This document shows, one piece after another, positions 10,497-22,007 of a DNA stretch of 64,000 bases; position 1 is the first letter of the stretch, and each line of letters starts with the position of its first letter. Source of the stretch: Kuschelorhynchus macadamiae (lineage: Eukaryota; Arthropoda; Insecta; Coleoptera; Curculionidae); the NCBI GenBank assembly GCA_030620095.1, contig JAUTXW010000206.1, positions 248,001 to 312,000 of the forward strand, read 5' to 3'. Below the pieces are notes generated by a model. The model was not told the DNA's origin, made no database searches, and was given only the letters and a program-made list of their open reading frames with translations. Both the position numbers and the translations under genes were made by a program.

Positions 10497-10950
10497 TTCA
10501 AAATAATCTATTTCTTGCTCTTTCATGTTTTTCTTTACACTCAATTTTTTTGCAACAAATCCTTTATCATTTCAAATGTTTCAGTAAAATCTATAGGTAA
10601 TTTTTCAATATAGTATTTTCTATTTATAATATTTTATACTACGTCACCGTATACTACGATACATATATTAAATTGGAGACGTTCCCCATAATATACAATA
10701 TATATAAAATGCTTACGAGGACTGTCCTCATGTCCTGAGGATGTAACAATAAAGTTACGAAACGTTCACAATAAAAAAAAGGACTTTTGTTTTTTTTACG
10801 GAATCCTAACCCCAAATAATACACCATTGTAACATAACAACAAGAGGATCGTTAAGGAGAATCGTTAAGAAGCAATTAGCTATTTTTCCAGCACGGCGGC
10901 TGGCCTCTATCTATATTTAGTAATTAAATGGTTGTTCAAGAGGACGAAAT
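10497..10950. other. Spacer with a Penelope-type 3' UTR-like block
   Basis: No coding sequence was recognised in the first part. At about 10700-10800 a block containing gttacgaaacgttcacaata, followed by a run of A and ggactttt, resembles the gaaacg-containing terminal regions at 57750-57800 and 11990-12060. It may be the tail of a Penelope-like or related retroelement. Confidence 0.35.
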
Positions 10951-10959
10951 TCCCAAGTT

Positions 10960-11410
10960 GTAGCTTGAGGTGGAGAGTTAAAATGGTTAAACGGGAAAAT
11001 GAGGTTAGGGAATATAGTCATGAGTAAGCACAGCGCAATCTAAATATTAGAATATTCAGAGTGCTATTAGAGGAGAATGAAAACATCGGTGCCAAAATAT
11101 TCAATACAAAATTAGAATGTCCTATTGAAGATAATCATATAAGAAAGAACCACAGAGTCATCGTCAAAAATCCGACTGACCGACCAGTGACTTCAAGCGA
11201 ATAGCGATATTAAAACAATCGTAAACATCTCAAAAACTCTGGTATACTTAAAGAAGATCTGACATCGTTTATCGTTGTCGGACGCGGCTGTGAAAATGTT
11301 TACTTTTAAAAGTGCATGTGTCTTACACAATATTGTGTATATGAAAGGTAACAATATAGTGCATGGCATTCTCAGAACAAATGAGTTACAATCATTATAG
11401 GCCAAGTATC
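10960..11410 (+). pseudogene. LINE ORF1 remnant (RRM-type ORF1p)
   Basis: Read with frameshifts, the translation shows RNLNIRIFRVLLEENENIGA, then HIRKNHRVIVKNPTDRPVT, then NNRKHLKNSGILKEDLTSF. This pattern (RR.NLRIFG, ...RCHRIG...RPVIVKF, ...RKLLKGSGI.I.EDLT) is that of the esterase-less, RRM-containing ORF1 proteins of LINEs. Several stops break it. A LINE endonuclease piece follows 0.8 kb downstream on the same strand and could be from the same insertion. Confidence 0.65.
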
Positions 11411-11419
11411 TACCCAAAC

Positions 11420-12180
11420 AATCATTATTAATTAATATCCATTAGCATTCATTCAATTATACAGAACCGACTGAAAACATCCCAAAAAACTGTACATATA
11501 TATTTCAATAAATATTTTGTGTTTGTTTGTTTTTGCGGTGTAGGAGACTATACCGCAAAATTAAAAAAAAAACTTTAAACTATTTTTCGATGCTGATAAG
11601 AACGTTGCAACGAGAAAGGATTTAGTAGACACAAATAGGTTGAACCTCGGGTTGAACATACCAGAATAAATAGTTAAAGTCCATTTCTATTTAATACAAT
11701 TACTACCATCAATGAATTTACCTATGTAAATATTCGATCATAATTATTTTATAACTATGTATATATTTAGGGGAAAAAAATTGATGTATGTGTCTTCTAT
11801 TGCTTGTGATGTAAATTTACAAATTTTGTGTTTTTTTCTTTTTTCGTAACTTTATATTATAAAAAAAATTAACAATTTTAACTACATTTAAATACGATAA
11901 TTTTAATTTAATTAATATCTATAAACAGTCATAACAATGTACTATGCCACATTAATTAAATACTCATAGTCCTTCTTTTATGTAATTGTAGGGCCTTGAT
12001 GAAGCGATAAAACATTGCGAAACGCTGACCAACTGAAAAGTTGACTTTTTGTTCGGATCCTCACGCCAAACTATTACTTCAAAATTAGATATATTTTTTG
12101 TTCGGATCCATTACTGATAAAGTTTTTCTTTAAAATAAACGCCAAACTATTACTTCAAAATTAGATATATTTTGGATCGT
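11420..12180. other. Spacer with retroelement terminal block and short duplication
   Basis: Mostly AT-rich. At 11990-12060 a block with cttgatgaagcgataaaaca and gcgaaacgctg resembles Penelope-type terminal regions. A segment of about 40 bases (aaactattacttcaaaatta and flanks) occurs twice, near 12067 and 12140. Confidence 0.4.
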
Positions 12181-12184
12181 TGGG

Positions 12185-12870
12185 TAATCTACTACACAGC
12201 AATACTGGTCAGTTACCAAATTACGAATTTGTTTGTCAAGATCAAACTACAGAAAAGGGCCGCGGAGTCGGATTCTACATAAAAAATGAGATAGTTCTCT
12301 TTAGAGTTTTCAGTTACGAATTTATTGAATATAACTAAATTTAGGTGACTTAGCAAAATACAGACTTATCTTATTATTAACTTATGTAGACCTCCAAATA
12401 CGGCACATTAATTATTTTTAAATATTTTTGAAAATAATGATAATAATCTGGATTGGAGACTTGAACTTTAAGTTCTTCAATTTTAGTAATAACAGCATGT
12501 ATATACAGGTCTTGAGAATATAACACACACATTTAATATAAATCAGATAATTAGCAACTTACTAGGATAACATATCTAACATTTTCTCTTTTGAATTCTA
12601 TTATATGCCATTTTGAAAATATTACGGAATCCGGTACAACTGGTTCAAAAATATTAGATAGCTTCTTAGTTTCCGTTACATTCAAAATAAAAATAACCAA
12701 AACAAATTCGCCTACTGTTTTTTAAATATAAATCCTTAAGCAAAATAATGTTTAAACAGTTTTAAAAAAGCTTGGATTCTCTACCTTGGCAGAATATATA
12801 CAATATTTCAAATATCAATGAAAAATTTCTTGTGTGCAACCTAATACTGAACCTCTTCGGTGCGCATTGC
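12185..12870 (+). pseudogene. LINE endonuclease-domain remnant
   Basis: The translation LPNYEFVCQDQTTEKGRGVG followed by FYIKNEI matches the APE-type endonuclease of Jockey/CR1 LINEs (motif R..GGGV..Y). Degraded CRPPN and NLDWRLEL segments correspond to the YRPP and GDFN blocks. SLPWQNIYNISNINEK near 12775 corresponds to the linker between endonuclease and RT. Frameshifts and stops occur throughout, and the RT is absent. Confidence 0.75.
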
Positions 12871-12879
12871 GATTGGTGC

Positions 12880-14105
12880 TCGCCAACTGGAAAGGAGGCA
12901 AAACTAGTCCCGCGCATATTGAGAAGATTCTCGTTTGGTAGGCGAAAACTGTGTCACAGTTTCACACTTAACGACTTTAGAGGCTAGCATTTGAGTTCCA
13001 CGTTACTACAATTATTTTTCTGATGATATGTTTTATTAAAAACCTCCACAAACGCTAATAACTTATTTTATTTTATGATGACAGTTGTAGAAGTTGATAA
13101 AATAATAAAAGAGTTATTTTCAAAAGTTGCCGACAAACCAATTATGTGCGTCATACAATTATCAATTGTGTGCAATTCGTAATTTCTTGTGTATCAGCTG
13201 TTTACAAAAAAAATAATTATCTTTTAAACAGAATACCATGTACACAAATAAACTTTTTTACTCCGTCTTACAATTGTTTAAATTCTAAAACTCTTTTGTT
13301 GTAAATCGTATTTGCAAACAATTGATTTTTGTTAACGACACCAACACGTGGGAACTTGTCCGCGGAAGAGATTAAACTAAGTCACAGAAAACTGCATATC
13401 ACCATACCGTAATATTTATTTTTATTTACCACGAATTGACTGAAAAACTGATTTTATGGCGTGTATATTATCGCGCCTGCCTCTGTTATATATTCACATA
13501 TTGTATTTTTAGATGTCTCGAATGCTCCTAAAGCACGAATTTGGCATTTTTTGAAAGTTTTCAGAAACTGTTTAACATTTTTAGATCGTAAACAGTCCAA
13601 GGGGAGTAGTAAATACAATGCAGCATAGCCTGCATCGCAGTTGGTGCTATATAGGGTTTTAAAATTTTCTAGGGACTTCAGGCTTATTCTTTGAAATACA
13701 CAAAAGTGTTTGAGAATTAAATTACTCGATATGTACATTTTTTATTAAAACATAAATATGTATGAAATGATTAAATTAGAATTCAGAATTAGTCTGTGTA
13801 CTTTTCTATACTAAATAAAATATTATACCTCTATATATGGATTAGTGTGCATATAAAAAAATATTTGGGTTAATACATTGTCTACTTTAAGCTTCGCTGG
13901 ATATTTCAGTCTGGCTCTAAGGTACTAATAAAAATAATACGTAATTATTATTATTTTCAATTTAAAGATGTATGTTCTATTATATCTTACCAGATATTAT
14001 GATGTTCTTTATAAATATTTTTGAATAATTTTCTATCACGGTTCGGGTTTTCTAACCAGAATGTTTTATAATCTAAAATATTGGAAGGTTACCTCGTTAG
14101 AATAA
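12880..14105. other. Unassigned stretch
   Basis: A GC-richer patch lies at 12850-12980 without recognised homology. The rest is AT-rich. A minus-strand open frame at 13454-13738 shows no motif I can place, so no gene is called. Confidence 0.3.
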
Positions 14106-14139
14106 CAATCCTAGGCCCCATTGAGCTTCTTGGGTATTT

Positions 14140-15560
14140 TAACAATGTTTAAGGGTACCGAAAATATGGCGAAAAAAAGCTCTATTTTTACTTCTCTCGT
14201 AAAAGGGAAGTATGGTAACCCTGAAAAAAGTTTCAGGGTCGGTTTGTCTGTCTGTCTGCCTATTCGCGGCATAGCTAAAAAACTACTCACCTCATTGACT
14301 TCATTGATTTTCGTCAAAGATTAAGGGTTATATAGAGATGACCTGGCAACATTCCAATATGTCGAAAGTAAATGACGGCCTAATGAAATGTTGAAAATGT
14401 ATTATTAAAAAACTACTTATCTAATTTATCTCAAATTTTGCACAAACGTCAATTATCATGATGGAAACTGCTGATGATATTTTGGTACGAATGCAAGATG
14501 GCTAAATAAAATGGTGTCTTAATAAAAGACTTCTCATCTTCTTCATCTTCTCATGTTATACAAATTTTCAATTATAGCATCCCTAGATTCCAAAAAATAA
14601 TGTTTTATCAATTCCGACGGTCTGTCTGTCTGTCAGTTCGAGGCATAGCTTAAAAACTACTTACCAGATTGACTTCAAACTTTATTCAAAAATAAATAAA
14701 GGGTCATTTAGGGGTGACCTGGTCATTTAGGGATGACCTGCTAATATGTTGGTAAAAATGGCGGAACAATGGTTAGAAAATTATTACTAAAAAGATTAAT
14801 TATCGAATTTACCTCAAATGTTGCAGAAAAATTAAGTACTAAATAGGAATGAACTGGTAACATTTTGATATACATCCAAGATAGCAATAAAATATTTAAA
14901 AAATCAGCCTGAAAATATTACTTATTAAATTAATTTCAATGTTTGTGCAAGTATTGAGTGTGATATAGAGATAAACTGGTAAAGTTGTGGTACGAATCTA
15001 AGATGGCGAAACAAACTGGCCGCCAAATAAAATTTTTAAAAACTCAAAGTAAACAAATCTTGTTTCGTAAATTTTGCAGATAACTTAAACGTGAAAATCG
15101 GATAACTGTTACGAATTTAACATGACGTAATAAGATGGGGGTATGAGTCAATGTAAAACTCTTTGAATGTAAATAAAACACTTTATACTGTTTTAGATTT
15201 TCACTTTTATTCACAACTTGTGACATATGTTTCGCTAACACTGTAGTTTAGTCAGACAATTTTTTTTAGGAAATTGTAAGTTTAAATGCCGTTTGTCTGA
15301 CGAAGCTACAGTGTTCGAGAAATCTATGTCACAAGTTGTGAACAAAAGTGATAATCTAAAACAGTTTAAAGAGTTTTATTTACTTTGTTGATAATTGATT
15401 TTCATCAAGTAACGATCCAGTCAATCAAGTAGTTTATTATAAATTATGCCCAAAAATTAACTGTGGCCTCCAATATGATGTAACGAAAATAGCGTCCGAT
15501 AAAAATTTTTGAAAATACAATGTGTATATAACATATATAAACTATGACTATGTCACACTT
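14140..15560 (+). repeat. Family A modular repeat, forward copy
   Basis: It starts with the family hairpin (acttctctcgtaaaagggaagt near 14190). A gtctgtctgtctgcc-type block and gcggcatagctaaaaaacta follow, then several modules ending in aagatggcg/ggcggcc-like blocks. A palindromic insertion (15165-15387) interrupts it after tcaatgtaaaa; the same point is uninterrupted at 23420. Sequence to about 15600 matches the flanks of the Tc1 insertion and gives its empty site. Confidence 0.75.
15165..15387. mobile_element. Foldback element with ~90-bp arms
   Basis: The left arm (gtaaataaaacactttatac through tcacaacttgtgacatatgt) and right arm (tgtcacaagttgtgaacaaa through gagttttatttac) are reverse complements with few mismatches. 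They surround a spacer of about 40 bp. It is non-coding and inserted in a family A repeat, which fits a MITE or foldback transposon. No clear target duplication was identified. Confidence 0.75.
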
Positions 15561-15599
15561 TACTATTTCTAACAAATGGAAAAAAAACCATAACGGGAG

Positions 15600-16650
15600 A
15601 AGTTTCGGGTAAACGAGATTTGCCGGTTTTTTAAATTAAATACGCAATATAATATAGCATTTTCGCCATTTATATAACAGTTTAAATATGTTTTTATAAG
15701 ACATACTTTTTACATACCTGTATTCGTTTTCGAGATAAATACATACTTGACATTTTCTCTATAATTCACTTAATTAATTTAAGTTTTTAAAGGTCATACA
15801 ATTTTTTACCATAAAAAACTATATGTCGAAACATAAATATAGTTTGAGGAAAAAGGAAACATAAAAACGACTATAAATAGTAAAGCAAATTTAAAACTAT
15901 TTTTTTAAATTTTTAGTTGTTTGGTATTCCATAAACATATCTCATTAACTCTTTATGATTTTCTGTTAAATCCTGTTAAAAATGGTAAAAAAGTCATCGT
16001 TTTATCTTAAATAAATGAAACTCATTTAATTTAATTGTACCATTTCTTTAACTCACCATAGGCTAGAGCGACTGACTATATTAGAGCTACTCCTCATTTT
16101 GGTTATATTCCAACTTCCGTGTTGTCTTTACTGCTCTAACCGAACAAATGGAAATTGTATTTGTTTGTTGTTTGTTTATTTATGCCCTGGAGCTATTTAA
16201 TAGCTCTTTAGAGCTTGTATCGTTTGTCAGTTATTATCTATGTAGATTTAAATAATTTTGCCGTTTGTGTCTCTACGGGCGATCTCATCATGCAGCTATG
16301 TTATTCCACCCGTTGAGTTCGAATAGTATCGGTATGTTTCTTTAAACATTTTACCAAAATTCATCAAAATCCTTCTTTAAAATGGCCTTACTTATCGACA
16401 AAAGTATGGTGTTTTTCATTATCAGAAAGTCATATATTTTTATTTAAATGCTTTTCCACTTTTCAAAAAAATCATTCTTCTTGCTTATTTAAACTGTGGA
16501 CTCTCCTATATTCGGTTATAAAGTTTGGTGAACGTTATTTTAAATTTTTCTTCGATTTTGTACTTAAACGAGAACTTTTGAAAGTCAAACCAACGACAGA
16601 TAATACTTTAAATATAAGATCCATTCAACGTAAAATAAAATACTCCCTAA
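15600..16650. other. AT-rich stretch, no gene seen
   Basis: No coding homology was found. The first 100 bases may be the far end of the preceding family A repeat. Confidence 0.3.
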
Positions 16651-18400
16651 TGGATTCTAACTTTGTATTGTATTCAGTATAGTTGTGATCCATCGAGACA
16701 TTTCCACATAGAGAAACGCCTGGGGCCGACCACTGTTGATCTGCACTTTTACAACTGCAACTGCTAATTTGTCAACCCTTAACGTATTGCTTCCAATTAG
16801 TCTGTTAAATTCATCTATAGATAAGCGTAATTTTTTAGCAAGTATACGCTTCTGGCAATACCGAATATATTGTTGACACAAGCAGTTTATGTTGTTTGTA
16901 TCTGATGCACTGCATATAAGAAGATTAATTTGTCTTTAGTCAAATCACAAATCAAATCAAATCAAATTTCACAAAAGCTTGACAGTAGGAGGATTATTAA
17001 AGGAAAAGACAATAGATGCAGAAAAATCGTTTTTATTTACACTAAATATGCTTACAGCACTTCCATATTGTGAAGAAAGTAGTGCCAAGGATTTGCTTGT
17101 ATCTACTTCAATTATTACAAACGGATGAGTACATAAACGAACTTTATAAAAAAATACATGGTTCATCATTTGACACTGTTTTTAATATGTTAAGAATTTG
17201 TGACGGGAAACTAATTTCTTTCAACGAAAGTAATATCGGAACCCAATATTCTTAGCTCCTAAAATAATACGAAAACCGGCATGAAAAATAACAACTTCTT
17301 TAAATATTAAAGTAACGTACTTAATGGTGGTGCAGTTTTAGAAAAATTGGTCTTATAGATAACCATGGAAACTTATTTTATTTTAGGGGCTATTTAGGAG
17401 GTTAAATACAAAAAACAATTTGATGAATTTTTCGATATCTCCTAAATTTTGAGATATAATGTCTGTTATGAAAATGATGATTTATTCGACCTTTTACCCT
17501 GTAACTGTGTTACTTTATATCAATTAATATTTTTCTTTCTCACAAATATGTTAAAGAAACGCATCTACACAAAATTTCTACGGAGTGACTAAATATTTCA
17601 AAATGTTGAGAAAAATAATTTTTAGGGAAAATTATTGTATGTCCAATACAATGTAGTTAATATCAGAAAACTAAAGCAGACTATTTAGAATTTTAGCTCA
17701 CTTTTAATATCTTTAAGCAATTTGATCGACATAGTGTAGCATTTTTGATATCTCGATACATTATGAAATTTGTTAGTAACTGTGCACTTAAAATATCAAA
17801 GCTTCCCACAAAATCTTTAACGATTGTAATAAGACATAAAAAAGGTTATAAAGGATTTTTGTCCTTGTATTAAAAGTCTAGCTCTACAGGGTGTAATGGA
17901 AACTAGGATCAAATTTTCCAAAAATTATATGAAAATTAGTAGCTGTCAACTATTCCAAAAAGGCTCAATATAAGACGTTTTAGACCTAACTCTACCAGGT
18001 GTATCAAAAATTTCAGCCTAAATTAAATTTACCAAAATTTATTTTACTAGCCACCAACTTCATGGACCTTAAAATTTTATCCGTGTTATTATGGTCAAAA
18101 TAAAACGTTTTTGTTGATTATTGATTAACTGCTCTTTACCGGATATCTTAAATAATGCTTTATAGATAAGATTTAAAATATTTAAAGATTAATGTTTTCG
18201 AAGTTTTTCTAAAATTTCATGTAAATTTCCTAGTATTTTTTGTTTATCAATATTGCATTTGTTTTTCACATTTCCCAGTTAAGCTTATGTTATCATGTCT
18301 GCAAATTAAACTTTGTTTCAAGTTTTATCTAATACTAACAGGCAAGAAAAGTTCCACTTTTGTTACCCAATACTTTGATGGCTTATTTTGAAATAACTCT
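16651..18400. other. Unassigned stretch with short open frames
   Basis: A minus-strand open frame (16657-16881) and a plus-strand one around 16960-17130 (SLTVGGLLKEKTIDAEKSFL) have protein-like composition but match no family I know. A short aatca repeat sits at 16946-16967. The remainder is AT-rich. Confidence 0.3.
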
Positions 18401-18419
18401 ATATTATCCAAAAGTTGAA

Positions 18420-18925
18420 AACTTCTAAGGCTCAGCGCAGAACAAAATGTGCTAGATTACTGCTCCAGCAGATTACTAGAAATGCTTGGGCACGGGAATG
18501 CAGAAACTGGAATATTTACGAATAATCTAATTGTTTTTTTTTTCACGCATAAGATGGGGGTGGGTTTTGACCAGTCACCCAGGTTATGCTCAACAAGAAA
18601 ACCAAAGTATTTATTAGTCGTCAAACAGTTGACGCGGTTGTTTACAGATATAAAATAGTATCACATATAATTTTTATTCTGCTAGGGAATTCAGTAAGAA
18701 CTTCATTCTCATCGTTGACAATGCGCGATCAAACCGAGCACGGCTTCTTTCCGAGGTTTTAGCAGCGAATAATGTCCGTTGGATAGATTGAATTTTGGAC
18801 TGCCAGTCCGGAGCGCAACGTTTAAGTTTGGAATGTATGGGTGTGATGCATACAGTAAAAATAATTGACACTACAAATTCGGGATTAACGGCTTGGAATG
18901 CAGAGTCCAAAATGCAATGTTAATG
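18420..18925 (+). pseudogene. Tc1-like transposase remnant
   Basis: Read across frames, the segment gives ARECRNWNIYE and then MGVGFDQS, equivalent to the WARE.R.W...F.DE region. After a gap it gives FILIVDNARSNRARLLSEVL and AANNVRWIDW, the second catalytic Asp block of Tc1-like transposases (…DNARPH.AR…). The following block shows remains of a WPA.SPDLN.IEH.W motif in another frame. The N-terminal HTH and the first Asp are not intact. This is a different subfamily from the 7.8-kb element, judging by residues. Confidence 0.75.
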
Positions 18926-19309
18926 CAAAATGATAAAACTTTGAAGTGACATATAACATTTCCGCCGATTTTAGTAGTTGATATTGTAATTTGTGTGTAT
19001 TTCAAAAAATATATTTTTAATATAAAAACTAAAAACTCCGGCATAGCTTTTCAGAACTTAGTTTTCCAGAATCTTGTGTCTAAGACACTCTTATAAATGA
19101 TGTATATATTTTAAATTTGCGTAAAAATGACATCTTTTTCAATAAAAAACAAAAAATAAACATAATAAAAGCGGAGTGACTATATAACTGCGATGGCACA
19201 TGCCTATGCTCGCAGTCTACAGTTACGCGCTTTACCTCTCGCGTGTCACTTTCTGGATTTCAATATTTTAGAGGTTATGCATATAGTATACGGGCAAACA
19301 ACATCAATC

Positions 19310-19392
19310 TAAGTATCCTATAAATAAGCTCAATACTTCTGACACTTTGGAAGAGGTTTTTGTCGCAATCACTGAGGGCTGGGAAAACATGC
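19310..19392 (+). pseudogene. Possible Tc1 transposase C-terminal scrap
   Basis: SDTLEEVFVAITEGWENM resembles the C-terminal helix of Tc1-like transposases (…TL.EL..A..E.W..I). It lies just before a MITE and about 0.4 kb after the 18.4-kb remnant, so it may be the displaced end of that copy. Confidence 0.4.
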
Positions 19393-19572
19393 TTGCGTCT
19401 AGAGATCGGCGGTAATATACTGTCGCGAATTTTCATTCGAAAGTCTCGTGCTTTCGTAATTAGACGACTACCGCATGCGGTGAAGACTTAAAATGTGTGA
19501 CATAACTCATTCTTTCGACAACCCAAAAAAGGTTTAACGTAAAGCTTAATTACCGCCTATCTCTAGGCGCAA
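19393..19572. mobile_element. 180-bp MITE
   Basis: Terminal inverted repeats of about 24 bp (ttgcgtctagagatcggcgg at the left; the reverse complement of the right end is ttgcgcctagagataggcgg). A 4-bp direct repeat atgc flanks it on both sides (19389-19392 and 19573-19576), consistent with a target-site duplication. It is non-coding. The parent superfamily is not identified. Confidence 0.75.
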
Positions 19573-19576
19573 ATGC

Positions 19577-20163
19577 AAAACATCTTACAAAATTTTAAAA
19601 ACAATCCTATAAGCTTCTCGTTTTAAAATTTAAATTTTTAAAATCTCTGTAGAATGCTTCCGTGTTTAGCCAAAAGGCAGTAGTTGCGTAATACAGAAAA
19701 TTGTGTTTTGTTAAACATAGCACTTCTCATTATGTATGTACGTTAATAGCTTCCGCATGCTCTTTTTTTGAATATATTTTAGTTATTATAATTTAGTGTT
19801 TTACACTCTTTAAAGGAAAAACACAAAATTTAGGTTTTGTTGGAATCTCTTTAACCCCCTTAAATTAAACCCAATAAAAGTGGTTATGTATGCAAAAGAG
19901 AATACAAACTGACCATATTTCATCGTTTTTTAGACAAGCTCTTGTATCCCCTAGAGCTATCCGGTAGAAAGGAACAAACGGTTTTATATAAGTTTTAAGA
20001 AATTTGACATGTTTCACACTTTGTTGTTTTTTTTATTAATCGCTTTAAAACAAAATATATTTTCGTTTTCTGGGAGCTGCTTCCAATCGCTGGGGCTACC
20101 CCGTATAGTTAAAAAATAGGTTTACTATACAAAAACTGAAATAAATTTGACGTATTTTGCCAA

Positions 20164-20206
<43 letters not shown>

Positions 20207-21990
20207 GATGCAAAATGCCCTACCCGAAGAATTGCTTTCGATTATGTCACAGGGTACCCTCCTACGATCATGATCTGGGACCCAGGGAGATCTGAAACGA
20301 ACTAACAGATTGCTCGAAAAAAAAACATTGGTAAACGACTCTTCCAGACAAAGTTATACTATTTTATTCTACTTAATTTTTAATGGTACACAAATAGCCT
20401 GCATCTCGGAATCATTAATTTTCATTTTTTTTAAACTTAAATCACTAACATGGGTTATATTAAAAAATACGTTTGATTTCTGTGAGTACAAAAAAGAGAT
20501 TTCTGAAAACTTAATATGCAGTACTATTTAATAATACTGAATAAAACACGTAATAAATATATGAGCTTTAGATCAGCCGTACAAAAACAGTCACTGCGCC
20601 TGTTAGTAACACTTGACTTATACTGTATAAAAAAGACAAAAAAATTAGGCGCCTTTCGTAGACGTGCAAAAACCCAGCTCGTACTAAATGTATACATTTT
20701 AACGATATTCTTAATGGAATAGGAAAAATATGCAAATAAAAATTGCGGCCCAAAACTGAACTATTAGTGAAGCATAAAATAGGTAGAAAGCGTCTCTGAA
20801 ATATGATAAGAGACGCTTGGCCAAGAAGAGTAAAAATAGAAATAATGTTTAATTCCCAGGCGCCGGAAATCAGAGAGAAGCAAATAGTTAAACCGTTTAT
20901 TTATTTAATTTAATATTCCGGCACCTTATGTCGTTGTTTAAGTTAACAAATTTGTAGGTTTGATAGTCTGTTAACGTTTATTGCTTCTCCGAATTAGAAA
21001 CGGCTATGTATGAACTTTAAAGAAATAGCAGTATTAAATAAATATAGACTAGTTTTTATATATTGTCTATTCCAGACAAAGTTTTGAAGGGCATATTTTT
21101 AGAGAAACTTTCCGTTGAAACTGACATAAAAATTGATTTTATGGAAATTAAAATACTCGGTATTGGCATGCGGACTAAAATCAGGTTGAGGAATGCGATT
21201 CGCTAAAGCTTGTTCGTTATGATATTAGGAATAACATTTAATGTGCGAAGCAAAAAAGGCATTTTAGCCAGGGTTAAAAAAATTATATAAATGGATTTTT
21301 GATATACATATAATTAACTTAAATATTGTAGGTATTTATTAGGTTTTTGGTATAAGCGTTTCCCAGACAACCTCAATAAATAATTTGGTCTTCGCATTTT
21401 TTTTATTTTTGGTAATGGATACATTATATACATTTCATTAAAAAATTTATATACACATACATACAGATACAGGGAAATGCCTAACAAATTTATAAAATAA
21501 AAAATGATCATTTGATATAAAGTAATAAGACTATTAAGTAAAATGTAAAATGAATGAAAATTTTCTTAAATGAATCATATCCCAAAATGTACTTGGGATA
21601 TCGAAAAATCCACCAATATTTTTTAGGATTTAGTCTTCCAAAACAGCCCAGAAAAACAAAATAAAAATTTGGGAACCCTTTCAAGGGTTGCCACTTAGAT
21701 AAAATTTTGTGTAAAAAATAACTTAGTTTTTTAAAACCACCCAGCATAGCTAAAGTTACACTCTAATATCTTGAGACGCACATTCAGTTCTCAATATATA
21801 TGTGTGTGTGGTTTAGTGACTTGGCAATAACTTCATATCATGATGTTAAAACTCGCTTAATGGACTTACATTATTTTAAATGTATATTATTTACAAAGTA
21901 TATATAGTAGAATCTCAAACAATGAGACGTTAATGTAAAGTGCCAAAGAGTACCAAAGAGTAAGATTTTCGAAATTAATTAATGTACTGA
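19577..21990. other. AT-rich stretch with microsatellite, no gene seen
   Basis: It includes a (TA)n run at 20168-20203 and a perfect 10-bp-stem hairpin at 20788-20818 (aagcgtctct...agagacgctt). Open frames here are short and of low complexity, and no homology was recognised. Confidence 0.35.
20168..20203. repeat. (TA)n microsatellite
   Basis: Uninterrupted TA dinucleotide run. Confidence 0.95.
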
Positions 21991-22007
21991 ATACCGTTTT
22001 TAGATAT

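Noticed and set aside
13454..13738. Minus-strand 94-codon open frame
   Set aside because: No motif or family resemblance, and its composition fits chance in AT-rich DNA.
20310..20722. Overlapping short open frames as a small gene
   Set aside because: Low-complexity translations, no homology, no start context or splice support.
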